Source: Chthonomonas sp035294165
GTDB lineage: Bacteria; Armatimonadota; Chthonomonadetes; Chthonomonadales; Chthonomonadaceae
Assembly: GCF_035294165.1 (NCBI RefSeq)
Contig: NZ_DATGLN010000256.1
Coordinates: forward strand, 1 to 64,000
Direction of reading: 5' to 3'
DNA length: 64,000 nt
Positions within the stretch are counted from its first letter, which is position 1; every line of letters begins with the position of its first letter. The notes beneath the pieces are model-generated. The model did no database searches, was not told the DNA's origin, and saw only the letters and a program-made list of their open reading frames with translations. Below, piece by piece: positions 1 to 6,912 of the stretch. A program made the position numbers and the translations under genes.

Positions 1-1
1 C

Positions 2-391
2 GCAGTGCAATCGCGAAAGGCACTCGCTCTGGAAGACCTCCGTTGTCTTCGAGACAGAGCAGATACGGTTTCTCGCGAGATGCGATGGCTCCTCGGTAAC
101 TGGGCGTTCCTGCAACTGCGTCAATTTATCGCCTATAAAGCGGAGGCGGCAGGAGTGCCTGTTGTGTTGGTTGACCCGCGCAACTCGTCTCGCACCTGTT
201 CTGTATGCGGACATTGCGCCAAAGCCAACCGTAAGAGCCAGAGCCGGTTCCACTGTCAACAGTGTGGCTTTGAGGCGAACGCTGATTTCAATGCGGCGGT
301 AAACCTCAAAGCACGGGGCGAATGTTCAGACGCCCTATTGTGTCGGTCGGAGGCACACGCTTCCAATCAGGCACAAGCCCCTGCGCTTTAG
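2..391 (+). CDS. tnpB: TnpB-type RNA-guided nuclease of an IS200/IS605 element, C-terminal part
   Basis: The reading frame is open to the left edge, so the N-terminal half lies outside the window; the GTG at base 5 is internal. The remaining 129 or so codons show the RuvC-like glutamate in ALEDL, a zinc ribbon (CSVC followed by CQQC) and the last catalytic aspartate in NADFNAAVNL. This is the order in the C-terminal half of TnpB. The family cuts DNA guided by an RNA made from the 3' end of the gene and the element's right end. The stop codon lies inside the right-end hairpin. No tnpA is visible. Family is sure; activity cannot be judged without the first half. Confidence 0.9.
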   Translation, partial: AVQSRKALALEDLRCLRDRADTVSREMRWLLGNWAFLQLRQFIAYKAEAAGVPVVLVDPRNSSRTCSVCGHCAKANRKSQSRFHCQQCGFEANADFNAAVNLKARGECSDALLCRSEAHASNQAQAPAL

Positions 392-406
392 CCAGGGGTA
401 TCTGAC
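374..406 (+). mobile_element. Right end of the IS200/IS605 element (hairpin plus cleavage-site-like sequence)
   Basis: CCCCTG at 378-383 pairs with CAGGGG at 393-398 around a nine-base loop that contains the tnpB stop codon. TCTGAC follows at 401-406. A subterminal hairpin just after tnpB is the usual right end of these elements and also the scaffold end of the omega RNA. The exact boundary is inferred; the sequence after about 406 would be host DNA and would set the guide. Confidence 0.6.
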
Positions 407-474
407 AGTATAGTTTCCTCAACAGGCGCGAGAGAGTGGCCGATGGTAGTTTACCTGTTTTGCCTCGTAAGCTT

Positions 475-1254
475 TTAATGTGTTGAAATAGGTGAAGAGC
501 TTTTAGGGGAAAGAGAACGGTCGGGTAGAAGACGGTTTAGGTCATCAAAGAAATCCTCGATGAGGATATTGACGGCGTCGCGCCAATCCGCGAAGAGGTA
601 GGTATGGCCTGCGATGGTGGTTAGGGGCTGGTCTACGGAGTAAATGCCGTGGTAAACCGTGTCGCCTTGGGCATCAAGCAGATAGAACACACCACGACAG
701 TTGACATGAGAGGGCACATGTTCAAGGCCTCCGAGGAGATCGTAGATATAGTGGCCGTTCACCCGGCGCGGCTCGTCTAGAACGCTTAGCAGGATGAGAT
801 CGGCATGGAGCTGACTGCAAAGCTGTTGCGCCGTGTATACACGCGGTACCGGAAAGGTATCGCCGTGTAGGAGGCCGTTATCGGTAAAAAGATCGCGTGG
901 AGTGAAATGATCGGCTGTCAGTTGGGCCTCCACTTTCGATTCGGGAATAACCGTGAAAGCCGTGCGGTCTGCCGTGCAGACGGGCAGTTGATGGGCAGCA
1001 TGTTTTTCGAGCCGCTGTAGGATCTCCTGATACTTTCGTTGCTGGGTAAGTTGTTTGGGGCTGAGCTTCGATTCCTCTTTGGGGTTGGATAGCAGGGTTT
1101 GAGTTCCATAAAAGGGCGAGATCACAATAATGCGATGGGCACTTGCCAAAATCTGGCGCGCTTGTGCTTCGGGAATGTCGGCACGGGCGTGCACCGGAAA
1201 TAGCAAAAGCAGGCCACTGCAGAGAGCCATCCAGAACTCTTTACGTTCACGCAT
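475..1254 (-). CDS. Secreted protein of unknown function
   Basis: A 259-residue protein starting at ATG 1254. It has a typical signal peptide (residues 1-25: basic start, LLLLF core, cleavage after AHARA-like small residues, seen here as HARA). No lipobox cysteine is present, so it is probably periplasmic rather than a lipoprotein. The mature part has a glutamine- and lysine-rich stretch (about 63-90) and a C-terminal serine-rich tail. I recognise no domain. It lies downstream of flhB on the same strand with a 69-base gap, so it may be read through from the flagellar genes, but nothing in the protein links it to flagella. Confidence 0.75.
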   Translation of the reverse strand: MRERKEFWMALCSGLLLLFPVHARADIPEAQARQILASAHRIIVISPFYGTQTLLSNPKEESKLSPKQLTQQRKYQEILQRLEKHAAHQLPVCTADRTAFTVIPESKVEAQLTADHFTPRDLFTDNGLLHGDTFPVPRVYTAQQLCSQLHADLILLSVLDEPRRVNGHYIYDLLGGLEHVPSHVNCRGVFYLLDAQGDTVYHGIYSVDQPLTTIAGHTYLFADWRDAVNILIEDFFDDLNRLLPDRSLSPKSSSPISTH

Positions 1255-1323
1255 CCCTTCAACCCTTCAAGAAGAGTATCTCTTTTAGAGACGAAACACC
1301 GCCGTTGTACGTTCCGCCGCCGG

Positions 1324-2406
1324 CTATCTGCGATGGGCAAGTCTTCTTTGGCGACGTTCTTCGTTGATGCGGTAGACGAAAGCCATAACCTCGGCGACTG
1401 CTGCGTAGAGATCTGGCGGAATCTCGGCTTCGAGAGGAACCTGGCGGTAGAGTGTGCGGGCGAGAGGAGGGTTCTCAACAATAGGGACATCGTGCTCCTG
1501 GGCTAGCTCACGAATTTTAAGGGCCACAAGGTCTTGCCCTTTTGCCACCACAATGGGCGCATTCATTCGTTCCGGTTCGTATTTCAGTGCAACGGCGTAG
1601 TGGGTAGGGTTTGTTACCACAACATCCGCCGTAGGAACCGCATTCATCATGCGTTTGCGGGCCATCTGCCGTTGCCGCGAGCGAATGCGGCTGCGGACGA
1701 GTGGGCTACCTTCAAGCTGTTTATGTTCTTGCTTTACCTCATCTTTGGTCATACGCAACGATCGTTCATAAGCGTAGCGTTGGTAGGCATAATCCAACAC
1801 GGCGATGGCCAACATTGTGAGAGCGACTCGTATGGCCATCTGACGAGCCGTTTCCAACACCTGCTGAACCTCTGCGAGCAGGTCTACTCTCGGGAGGACG
1901 ATGAAGAGCGGGTAGGCGCTATGAATGGTGTTATAGCATAGCCAGCCCACGAGGAGGAGTTTGCAGAGGGCTTTTATAAGCTCGACGAGGGCGTTTAGCG
2001 ATAGATAGCGGGTTATGCCATTCAAAGGGTTGAGACGATTTAGGTCGGGTTGCATGCGCTGGAAAGCGAAAAGCGGCCCGGTCTGCGCCAGATTAATGGC
2101 GACACCTAGCGCCGCCGCGAGCGCAACGAGAGGGCCTATGGCTTTAACAACGGTAAGGCCCAGAGATGCCCCAAGCTGCATAAGGGTAGACACGGTAGGC
2201 GGAGTATCCAGAAGATGCGTGTAGGCGTAGCGAAAGAAGAGCGCTATCTGCAGGGCGGCGTTGCTGAACAGGGAAGGCATGGCCAAGACAAGACCGAAAA
2301 GTACAAAAAGGGATGAGAGATCGGGCGAACGAGGTACCTGTCCACGTTTTCGTGCTTCCGAGCGGCGCTTGGGGGTTGCGGCCTCTGTGCGATTATCTCC
2401 TGCCAT
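1324..2406 (-). CDS. flhB: Flagellar type III export switch protein FlhB
   Basis: FlhB sits in the inner-membrane export gate and switches substrate class from rod/hook to filament proteins. The 360-residue protein opens with the family's conserved basic N-terminus (TEAATPKRRSEARKRGQVPRS), followed by four membrane spans (about 32-60, 85-110, 138-170, 185-210). The self-cleavage motif NPTH is at residues 266-269, at the usual distance from the start, and all four residues are intact. The cytoplasmic domain ends in a normal FlhB tail. It is the last of fliQ-fliR-flhB, three bases after fliR, so translation is probably coupled. Confidence 0.97.
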   Translation of the reverse strand: MAGDNRTEAATPKRRSEARKRGQVPRSPDLSSLFVLFGLVLAMPSLFSNAALQIALFFRYAYTHLLDTPPTVSTLMQLGASLGLTVVKAIGPLVALAAALGVAINLAQTGPLFAFQRMQPDLNRLNPLNGITRYLSLNALVELIKALCKLLLVGWLCYNTIHSAYPLFIVLPRVDLLAEVQQVLETARQMAIRVALTMLAIAVLDYAYQRYAYERSLRMTKDEVKQEHKQLEGSPLVRSRIRSRQRQMARKRMMNAVPTADVVVTNPTHYAVALKYEPERMNAPIVVAKGQDLVALKIRELAQEHDVPIVENPPLARTLYRQVPLEAEIPPDLYAAVAEVMAFVYRINEERRQRRLAHRR

Positions 2407-2409
2407 GCG

Positions 2410-3189
2410 TTAGTGTGCCTTCGTAAGCAGTAGATTGAGAGAATGGTCTATGGCGAGCACCAGTTGGCCGGTTCCGAAGGCAAGAGCCGGCAAAAGAATC
2501 GCCACGGTCATGATGCCGATCAGCAGTTTTGCCGGCAACCCCACAAAGAAAACGTTCACCTGGGGCGCCATACGTGCCATAAAGCCAAGGGCAGCATCGG
2601 CTAGGAAAAGTACCCCGATAACCGGCAGGGCAAGGCGTAGCCCGATGAGAAACACCGCCTCAATAGCCGGCAGAATGGCAAGCCCTAGTGCGGAATGAAG
2701 CAAGAGGGCATCGGGAGGGACAAGCCGAAAGCTTGTGGCAAGCGCCGCAATAAGGAGGAGATGGCCGTTCATAAGAAGGTAAAGCACGAGAGATAGTTGA
2801 TTATAGAAGGCGCTCAGCAGCGATGACTGCAGCTCGGAGAAGGGGTCAATAAGGTTGATGAAACCAAGCCCCATCTGTGAGTCGGAAAGCGACCCTGCCA
2901 CTTCCATTGCCGTGAAGAGAAATCTTGCGATATAGCCCAGCATAATGCCAAAGACGAGGTTTTGTGCGATGAAGTAGGCCAAAATGAGGAGCGATGTAGG
3001 AACAGGGCCTACATGAGGGGCGATGTGGGGAAGCAAGGCAAAGGAAAGGCAAAGTGAAAACCCCAAGGTGGCCAAAGGTGGCAGCGGCCGATTGCCCGGG
3101 ATCGGAGCCGCAATAAGCACTCCGGCTGTTCTTCCGAGAAGCAGCAACAGCACATAAAAGGTATGTGCGGCGGTGATGGGAACGTTCAT
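2410..3189 (-). CDS. fliR: Flagellar export gate protein FliR
   Basis: FliR is a core membrane component of the flagellar type III secretion gate and assembles with FliP and FliQ into the export pore. The 259-residue protein is nearly all hydrophobic with about six spans. It carries the family's NLIDPFSE-type central stretch (about residues 110-120) and a C-terminal region with a glycine- and proline-punctuated helix (QVNVFFVGLPAKLLIG). The ATG at 3189 has only a weak ribosome binding site; it starts six bases after the fliQ stop, so coupling is likely. Confidence 0.95.
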   Translation of the reverse strand: MNVPITAAHTFYVLLLLLGRTAGVLIAAPIPGNRPLPPLATLGFSLCLSFALLPHIAPHVGPVPTSLLILAYFIAQNLVFGIMLGYIARFLFTAMEVAGSLSDSQMGLGFINLIDPFSELQSSLLSAFYNQLSLVLYLLMNGHLLLIAALATSFRLVPPDALLLHSALGLAILPAIEAVFLIGLRLALPVIGVLFLADAALGFMARMAPQVNVFFVGLPAKLLIGIMTVAILLPALAFGTGQLVLAIDHSLNLLLTKAH

Positions 3190-3195
3190 AAGATT

Positions 3196-3456
3196 CTAGC
3201 GAGGCATATGGTCGAATGCGTAGTGCATAAAGTGCACCAGCGAGGCGAGCATCCAAGGGCCGAAAAGGGCAAGGGCCGCCACAACCGCGAGGAGTTTGGG
3301 AACGAATGTTAGTGTGTATTCCTGAATCTGGGTAACCGTTTGGAAGATAGAGACGAGCACACCCGCAACGAGGCCGAAGAGCAGCAGGGGGAGCGAGAGT
3401 TGCAGGGTAACGACAAGCATGGTGCGTCCGGCTTCGAGCACCTCTTGTGAGGACAT
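3196..3456 (-). CDS. fliQ: Flagellar export gate protein FliQ
   Basis: FliQ is the small two-span subunit of the export gate. I chose ATG 3456 (86 residues) over the upstream ATG 3507. It follows an AAGGGAG ribosome binding site at the right spacing, the MSSQEVLEAGR start matches the family's usual start, and the length is near the usual 89. Two hydrophobic helices flank a polar TQIQEYTLTF loop, the FliQ signature. It is the first gene of fliQ-fliR-flhB. fliP and fliO, often directly upstream, are not here: the next 300 bases hold no minus-strand gene. Confidence 0.95.
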   Translation of the reverse strand: MSSQEVLEAGRTMLVVTLQLSLPLLLFGLVAGVLVSIFQTVTQIQEYTLTFVPKLLAVVAALALFGPWMLASLVHFMHYAFDHMPR

Positions 3457-3726
3457 AATAGGTCTCCCTTGGCAGAAAGAGTGGGCGAGGCCGTTGTAAC
3501 GGCGCATTGCTTCTAAGAACGGTTTCTCTCTTCCTATTATCGGGATGCAGGGCGCTCGACTGGAGCTTTGGAAAAAGGAAGTTCGACGGTGTCGCTCTTG
3601 TAGTTCGACGAAACTTCGCTAGGGGTTGGAACCCGTATGATGAGATGTAGGTACATTGCCGTCGCGAGAATGCTCTCCCCGTATTGGGAAGATGCTCCAA
3701 AATATGGCACAACATCTACGCGGCTG

Positions 3727-3756
3727 TTGACGTGCCATATGCAGCTGTGATATACT
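3727..3756 (+). promoter_or_regulatory. Promoter of the small gene at 3828
   Basis: TTGACG (3727-3732) is separated by 18 bases from TATACT (3751-3756), which is preceded by TGA, giving an extended -10. Transcription would start near 3763, about 65 bases before the ATG at 3828. The rest of 3508-3726, between fliQ and this promoter, shows no supported gene. Confidence 0.65.
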
Positions 3757-3827
3757 ATATAATGTGTGTCATCTCGGGTAGGACAGCGATGTGCCTGCCA
3801 CGACTAGCGCGCAAGAGGTAACCACCC

Positions 3828-3995
3828 ATGGAAACGAACCAGACCGAGTGGAAGAGCGCGGAGAGCGCCATGCCAGAAGGGCCTTCGCTCGAGTTCATTC
3901 GAGCTATTGCCGAGCTGCTTGAAACAGACCCCGACGACATTCTGGCAGAGTTGGGCTATGCCCGAGAAGGCGAGGAGCTAGCTACCTCTCGCTAA
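3828..3995 (+). CDS. Small protein with a partial HTH-like (XRE/Cro C-terminal) helix pattern
   Basis: A 55-codon gene, too short for many gene finders. It has an AGAGGT ribosome binding site nine bases before the ATG, a promoter at 3727-3756, and a terminator at 4087-4123; an in-frame stop at 3819-3821 rules out a longer start. The stretch FIRAIAELLETDPDDILAELG looks like the last two helices of Cro/CI-type DNA-binding domains. The recognition helix region is missing, so it may be a remnant or bind a partner rather than DNA. That likeness is my reading of the pattern, not a search result. The expression signals are the stronger evidence. Confidence 0.6.
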   Translation: METNQTEWKSAESAMPEGPSLEFIRAIAELLETDPDDILAELGYAREGEELATSR

Positions 3996-4017
3996 AAACC
4001 ATCACCCCCTCAGAAAT

Positions 4018-4037
4018 CGGGAGAAACCTTTCTCCCG
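4018..4037 (+). other. Perfect hairpin in the 3' untranslated region of the small gene
   Basis: CGGGAGAAA at 4018-4026 is followed after CC by its exact reverse complement at 4029-4037. A second small inverted repeat (CATCAT / ATGATG) follows at about 4040-4056. Together with the terminator they make the 3' part of this transcript unusually structured. Confidence 0.5.
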
Positions 4038-4086
4038 TGCATCATCTGTTATGATGGGTTCGTAAGTATTGTGTGTGCATAGGGAA

Positions 4087-4123
4087 GGGGCGACGAAAGA
4101 ACTCCACTTTCGCCGCCCCTTTT
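4087..4123 (+). terminator. Rho-independent terminator after the small gene
   Basis: A 13-base stem with one mismatch (GGGGCGACGAAAG at 4087-4099, its partner at 4107-4119) is followed by TTTT at 4120-4123. It lies between the plus-strand small gene and the minus-strand gene that ends at 4153, so it may serve both sides. Confidence 0.8.
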
Positions 4124-4152
4124 ACTGTTTGGTTGCTATCAATTAGGCCAAA

Positions 4153-4764
4153 CTATCGCTGCGAGTTGTTGGTACCGAAGTCGTTCTCGCCGTTAGCCGG
4201 TTGTTGAACCCCATTTTGGGATGGGTTGTCGCCTGAGGTTGGGTTTTGATTCTCTGTTCCTAAGGGAGCGGGTGGTTGGACACCGGAGTTGTTAGGCGAC
4301 TGTGGCCGAGATAGCGGACTATTAGAAGGATTTTGGGGGGAGACACTGCTATTTTGAGGCGCCGAGTTTGGTGCCGAACCGTTGGTAGAAGGAATGACGA
4401 TAGGCCCTCCAACCTCCTGATCTCCCCTGTTATTAGTGGGACTAGATGGTGGAGTCGGCGCCGGAGTAGCTGCTCCAGGCAGAGGAGTGTTCTGCTGAAC
4501 GGGTGGTGGTGGCGGTGAAGTAGGCGGATTCGGTGCCGGCTGGCCTGTTTGCGTAGAGGGGGGTAGAGGGTTTTGCGACACAGGGGCGCTGTTAGGAGTA
4601 TCCGGCCCTTTGCCTGTGGGGATGTAGCGCGACAATACAAAGAAACCAAACAAGAAACAGGAGGTACCAAGTAGAATGAAGAGCAGCGTATTCAAGAAGA
4701 TGCGCACCACAGGGGAGGGCTGCTTTTGAGGCGGTGTATAGTTCGTTCGGCTTCGACCGGCCAT
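4153..4764 (-). CDS. Proline-, asparagine- and serine-rich single-span membrane protein
   Basis: 203 residues from ATG 4764, chosen because AAGGAG lies nine bases upstream; a start at 4812 has no such site. A short basic cytoplasmic stretch (1-20) is followed by one membrane span (about 21-45) and then about 155 residues of low-complexity sequence with runs of P, N, Q, S and G, including five prolines in a row. The shape suggests a membrane anchor with a long unfolded extracytoplasmic tail, perhaps spanning or binding the cell wall. No family is recognised. The codon pattern stays in frame throughout, so it is a real gene rather than a chance open frame. Confidence 0.7.
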   Translation of the reverse strand: MAGRSRTNYTPPQKQPSPVVRIFLNTLLFILLGTSCFLFGFFVLSRYIPTGKGPDTPNSAPVSQNPLPPSTQTGQPAPNPPTSPPPPPVQQNTPLPGAATPAPTPPSSPTNNRGDQEVGGPIVIPSTNGSAPNSAPQNSSVSPQNPSNSPLSRPQSPNNSGVQPPAPLGTENQNPTSGDNPSQNGVQQPANGENDFGTNNSQR

Positions 4765-4825
4765 TTCATCGTTCTCCTTGGGGCAATTGGGCGACCGAGC
4801 GCAAGTATGCATTGGCTAGTGTGCA

Positions 4826-5797
4826 TTATACCCGCTTCTGTGTGGTTTGTGTTAGAAGGAGAAGACGATCGGCGAGAGACTGCAGTTGGTCACACTGATG
4901 AAGGAGTTCGCGCCATTGGGAGGGGATGGCGGTGCAACCATAGAAAGCCCCGGCGAGGGCGCCCGTAACAGCACCGACTACGGCTGCATCGCCGCCGTGG
5001 TTCACGGCTACGATCAGAGCATTTTCAAAGCGGGTAGTGTGCAATAGAGATCGTAGAGCCACTTCAAGCGTTTCAGGCGCATTACCGGACGGAGAGGCAT
5101 CAAGAGAGGGGTCTCCGGCACGTTCTATTGCTAGGGCAACTTCCGGCGGAAGCTCAGCAGCCATTTTTAGAACCTCGTAGAAAGCCGCCTCTTTATCGAG
5201 ACCTGCCACCAGATAGGCAAGCATTAAGTTCAGCGCAACACAGGTAGCTTCGCTATGGGGGTGTGCATGGGTAATGCGAGAGAGGATGGCGGAGAGAACA
5301 GGTAGATACTGGGGGCTATGGTAAAAAAAGAGCGCTAATGGGGCGCAACGTCGCAAAGAGCCACTAGAAGCCCATTCTGGATTCTCCCGATGCACAGCCA
5401 AACTCGCATCTGCCCAAGGGGTGCCATGGGCAGTTCGTTCGAGTACCTTACGTGTGTGCTCCCCAATGGTGCGTGGATTTCTGCGGTACCAACCCACAAA
5501 GCGCTCGGCGATGTCGTCGGGGTCAAAAACCTGTCTCTGTAGAAGGCTGTTGGCTGTTTCCACGGCAAGCTCGATCTCATCCGTCCACTCTCCAGGGGCT
5601 AGCCGAAGCCAGCCGCCACCGACTAAGTCGGTCACCGCTTGATCTGGACCGGGAGGAGGCTGCGCATCGAGAGGGGCACCGAAGGCGTCACCCAAAGCCA
5701 ACCCAAGCAGGACGCCTCGAAATCGGTTGCGCAGGATTTCAGGTAAAAGCGGCACAGGCGAGAAGGCCATCTTGCGTGTAGTCGCCTTAAGGGTCAC
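4826..5797 (-). CDS. ADP-ribosylglycohydrolase-fold protein, metal-site residues altered
   Basis: A 323-residue protein of the DraG/ARH family, which removes ADP-ribose from proteins using two Mg/Mn ions. Visible family features are FRGVLLGLALGDAFGAP (about 26-42), the region around residue 72, and NHGGDAAVVGAVTGALAGAFYG (about 266-287). The usual TDDT is TDEI here (72-75), and the usual GDADT is GDAAV (269-273), so acidic and hydroxyl ligands seem to be lost. It may have changed chemistry or become a binding protein. The GTG at 5797 directly follows the stop of the upstream gene; ATG 5770 is an alternative start. Confidence 0.75.
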   Translation of the reverse strand: MTLKATTRKMAFSPVPLLPEILRNRFRGVLLGLALGDAFGAPLDAQPPPGPDQAVTDLVGGGWLRLAPGEWTDEIELAVETANSLLQRQVFDPDDIAERFVGWYRRNPRTIGEHTRKVLERTAHGTPWADASLAVHRENPEWASSGSLRRCAPLALFFYHSPQYLPVLSAILSRITHAHPHSEATCVALNLMLAYLVAGLDKEAAFYEVLKMAAELPPEVALAIERAGDPSLDASPSGNAPETLEVALRSLLHTTRFENALIVAVNHGGDAAVVGAVTGALAGAFYGCTAIPSQWRELLHQCDQLQSLADRLLLLTQTTQKRV

Positions 5798-6034
5798 TTA
5801 AGCTGTTGATAGCCCGAGGAACTCTTTCATTACCTGGATGAGCTGTTTACGATCTTCGGGGTCGGCCAGTTGAAGACCGTAGTGATTGATGTAGAGCACC
5901 TGCTGGGCCAACCACTCTTGCCAACAATCGGGGCATATCTGGTTTTGAATCGTCTGCCCGAGCGAGCCACCTATAGGTGGCTCGGTGAGCGCCTCAACGT
6001 TGCGCCCACAGCGTTTACAGGTGATCGTGGCCAT
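5798..6034 (-). CDS. Small zinc-ribbon protein resembling YggX-type Fe(II)-trafficking proteins
   Basis: 78 residues. Two CXXC pairs (C6/C9 and C34/C37) would bind one metal, probably zinc. After GSLGQTIQNQI the C-terminal half (EWLAQQVLYINHYGLQLADPEDRKQL) follows the pattern of YggX, a small protein that protects iron-sulfur enzymes from oxidation (W..W, INE..L, RK.L..M..FL). YggX itself has no zinc ribbon, so this is a variant; the likeness is by eye. It abuts the ADP-ribosylglycohydrolase-like gene, whose start follows its stop without a gap. Confidence 0.65.
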   Translation of the reverse strand: MATITCKRCGRNVEALTEPPIGGSLGQTIQNQICPDCWQEWLAQQVLYINHYGLQLADPEDRKQLIQVMKEFLGLSTA

Positions 6035-6174
6035 TTGCTAACTCCCCTTTTCCTTGTTTGTATGGCATAGTCTACCGTATTTTTGATTTTTCGTTCACAG
6101 AGAGGAATTTCTGCCTGCTCGGTGAGGAACTCCACATAGGGGCCTAAGGTGGCAAGCAGGAACGCAGGCGCTTT

Positions 6175-6912
6175 TTAAACGGTTTCGATGGCCTTGAGCC
6201 AAGAGAGCAGGGTGGAGCGCGAACGGTCGGGCGCTTCGAGGTGAGAGGTTTCTATGGATGCAATTTGAGGGGTCTCGCCTAAAAGATCGGCGAGTTCCTT
6301 CACTTGGTTCATCGAAACCACAATATCTTGAGTGCCGGCAATGCAAAGGATAGGCAGAGAAGGTAGCTTAGGAATGGTTAAGCTGTCGAACTGTTCGAGA
6401 AATTGCATAATAGAAACCCCTGCGATGTAATCGGCGCGCTGACGCAGCATGGCTTGGCCCACGGGCGTAAGAAAGCCTCGTATTGGATGGGTGCCCGTGC
6501 AGAGAGTGGCGACGCCGGCAACCAGGTTGGGATGCCTTGCCGCGGCCATGATAGCCCCATATCCGCCCATGGAGTGGCCGACGGTTACGACGCGCTTAGC
6601 ATAGGTTGTGTGCAACCACCGAAGCGCCTCACAGGCATTCTCCACAATCTGTTCCGGATGATGCAGTTCCCCACCCGTGCCGCCCAACTTGTGCCCCACA
6701 AAATCGAAAGTAAGACAAGGGTAGCCGTGAGTCGATAGATAGTTGGCCAGCCCGTCCAGGCTGTACTTTCCCGACGTAAGGCCGTGCATGAGAACAAGAG
6801 AAAAGGGTTTTGATGAGGGTTGGGCAGTTCGGTAAAACAGGGCATCTAACATCCCTACCGATGAGGGAATTTGTACTTTTTCCAGATAGACGGTGGGACG
6901 AATAGGCGTCAT
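6175..6912 (-). CDS. Alpha/beta-hydrolase, probable esterase or peptidase-like lipase
   Basis: 245 residues from ATG 6912, which overlaps the lnt stop by four bases (ATGA), so I reject the longer start at 6975. The nucleophile elbow is GHSMGG (about residues 109-114), the oxyanion HG is in VLMHGLTSGK, an acid lies in GTQDIVV and the histidine in TSHLEAPD, giving a complete triad. There is no signal peptide, so it is cytoplasmic. Substrate cannot be told. It is co-transcribed with lnt, and a role in lipid or envelope turnover would be a guess from position only. Confidence 0.85.
   Translation of the reverse strand: MTPIRPTVYLEKVQIPSSVGMLDALFYRTAQPSSKPFSLVLMHGLTSGKYSLDGLANYLSTHGYPCLTFDFVGHKLGGTGGELHHPEQIVENACEALRWLHTTYAKRVVTVGHSMGGYGAIMAAARHPNLVAGVATLCTGTHPIRGFLTPVGQAMLRQRADYIAGVSIMQFLEQFDSLTIPKLPSLPILCIAGTQDIVVSMNQVKELADLLGETPQIASIETSHLEAPDRSRSTLLSWLKAIETV

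Noticed and set aside
2846..3715. Open frame of 289 codons on the minus strand
   Set aside because: It lies in another frame over fliR and fliQ, has no domain, a composition rich in R, P and S and no ribosome binding site.
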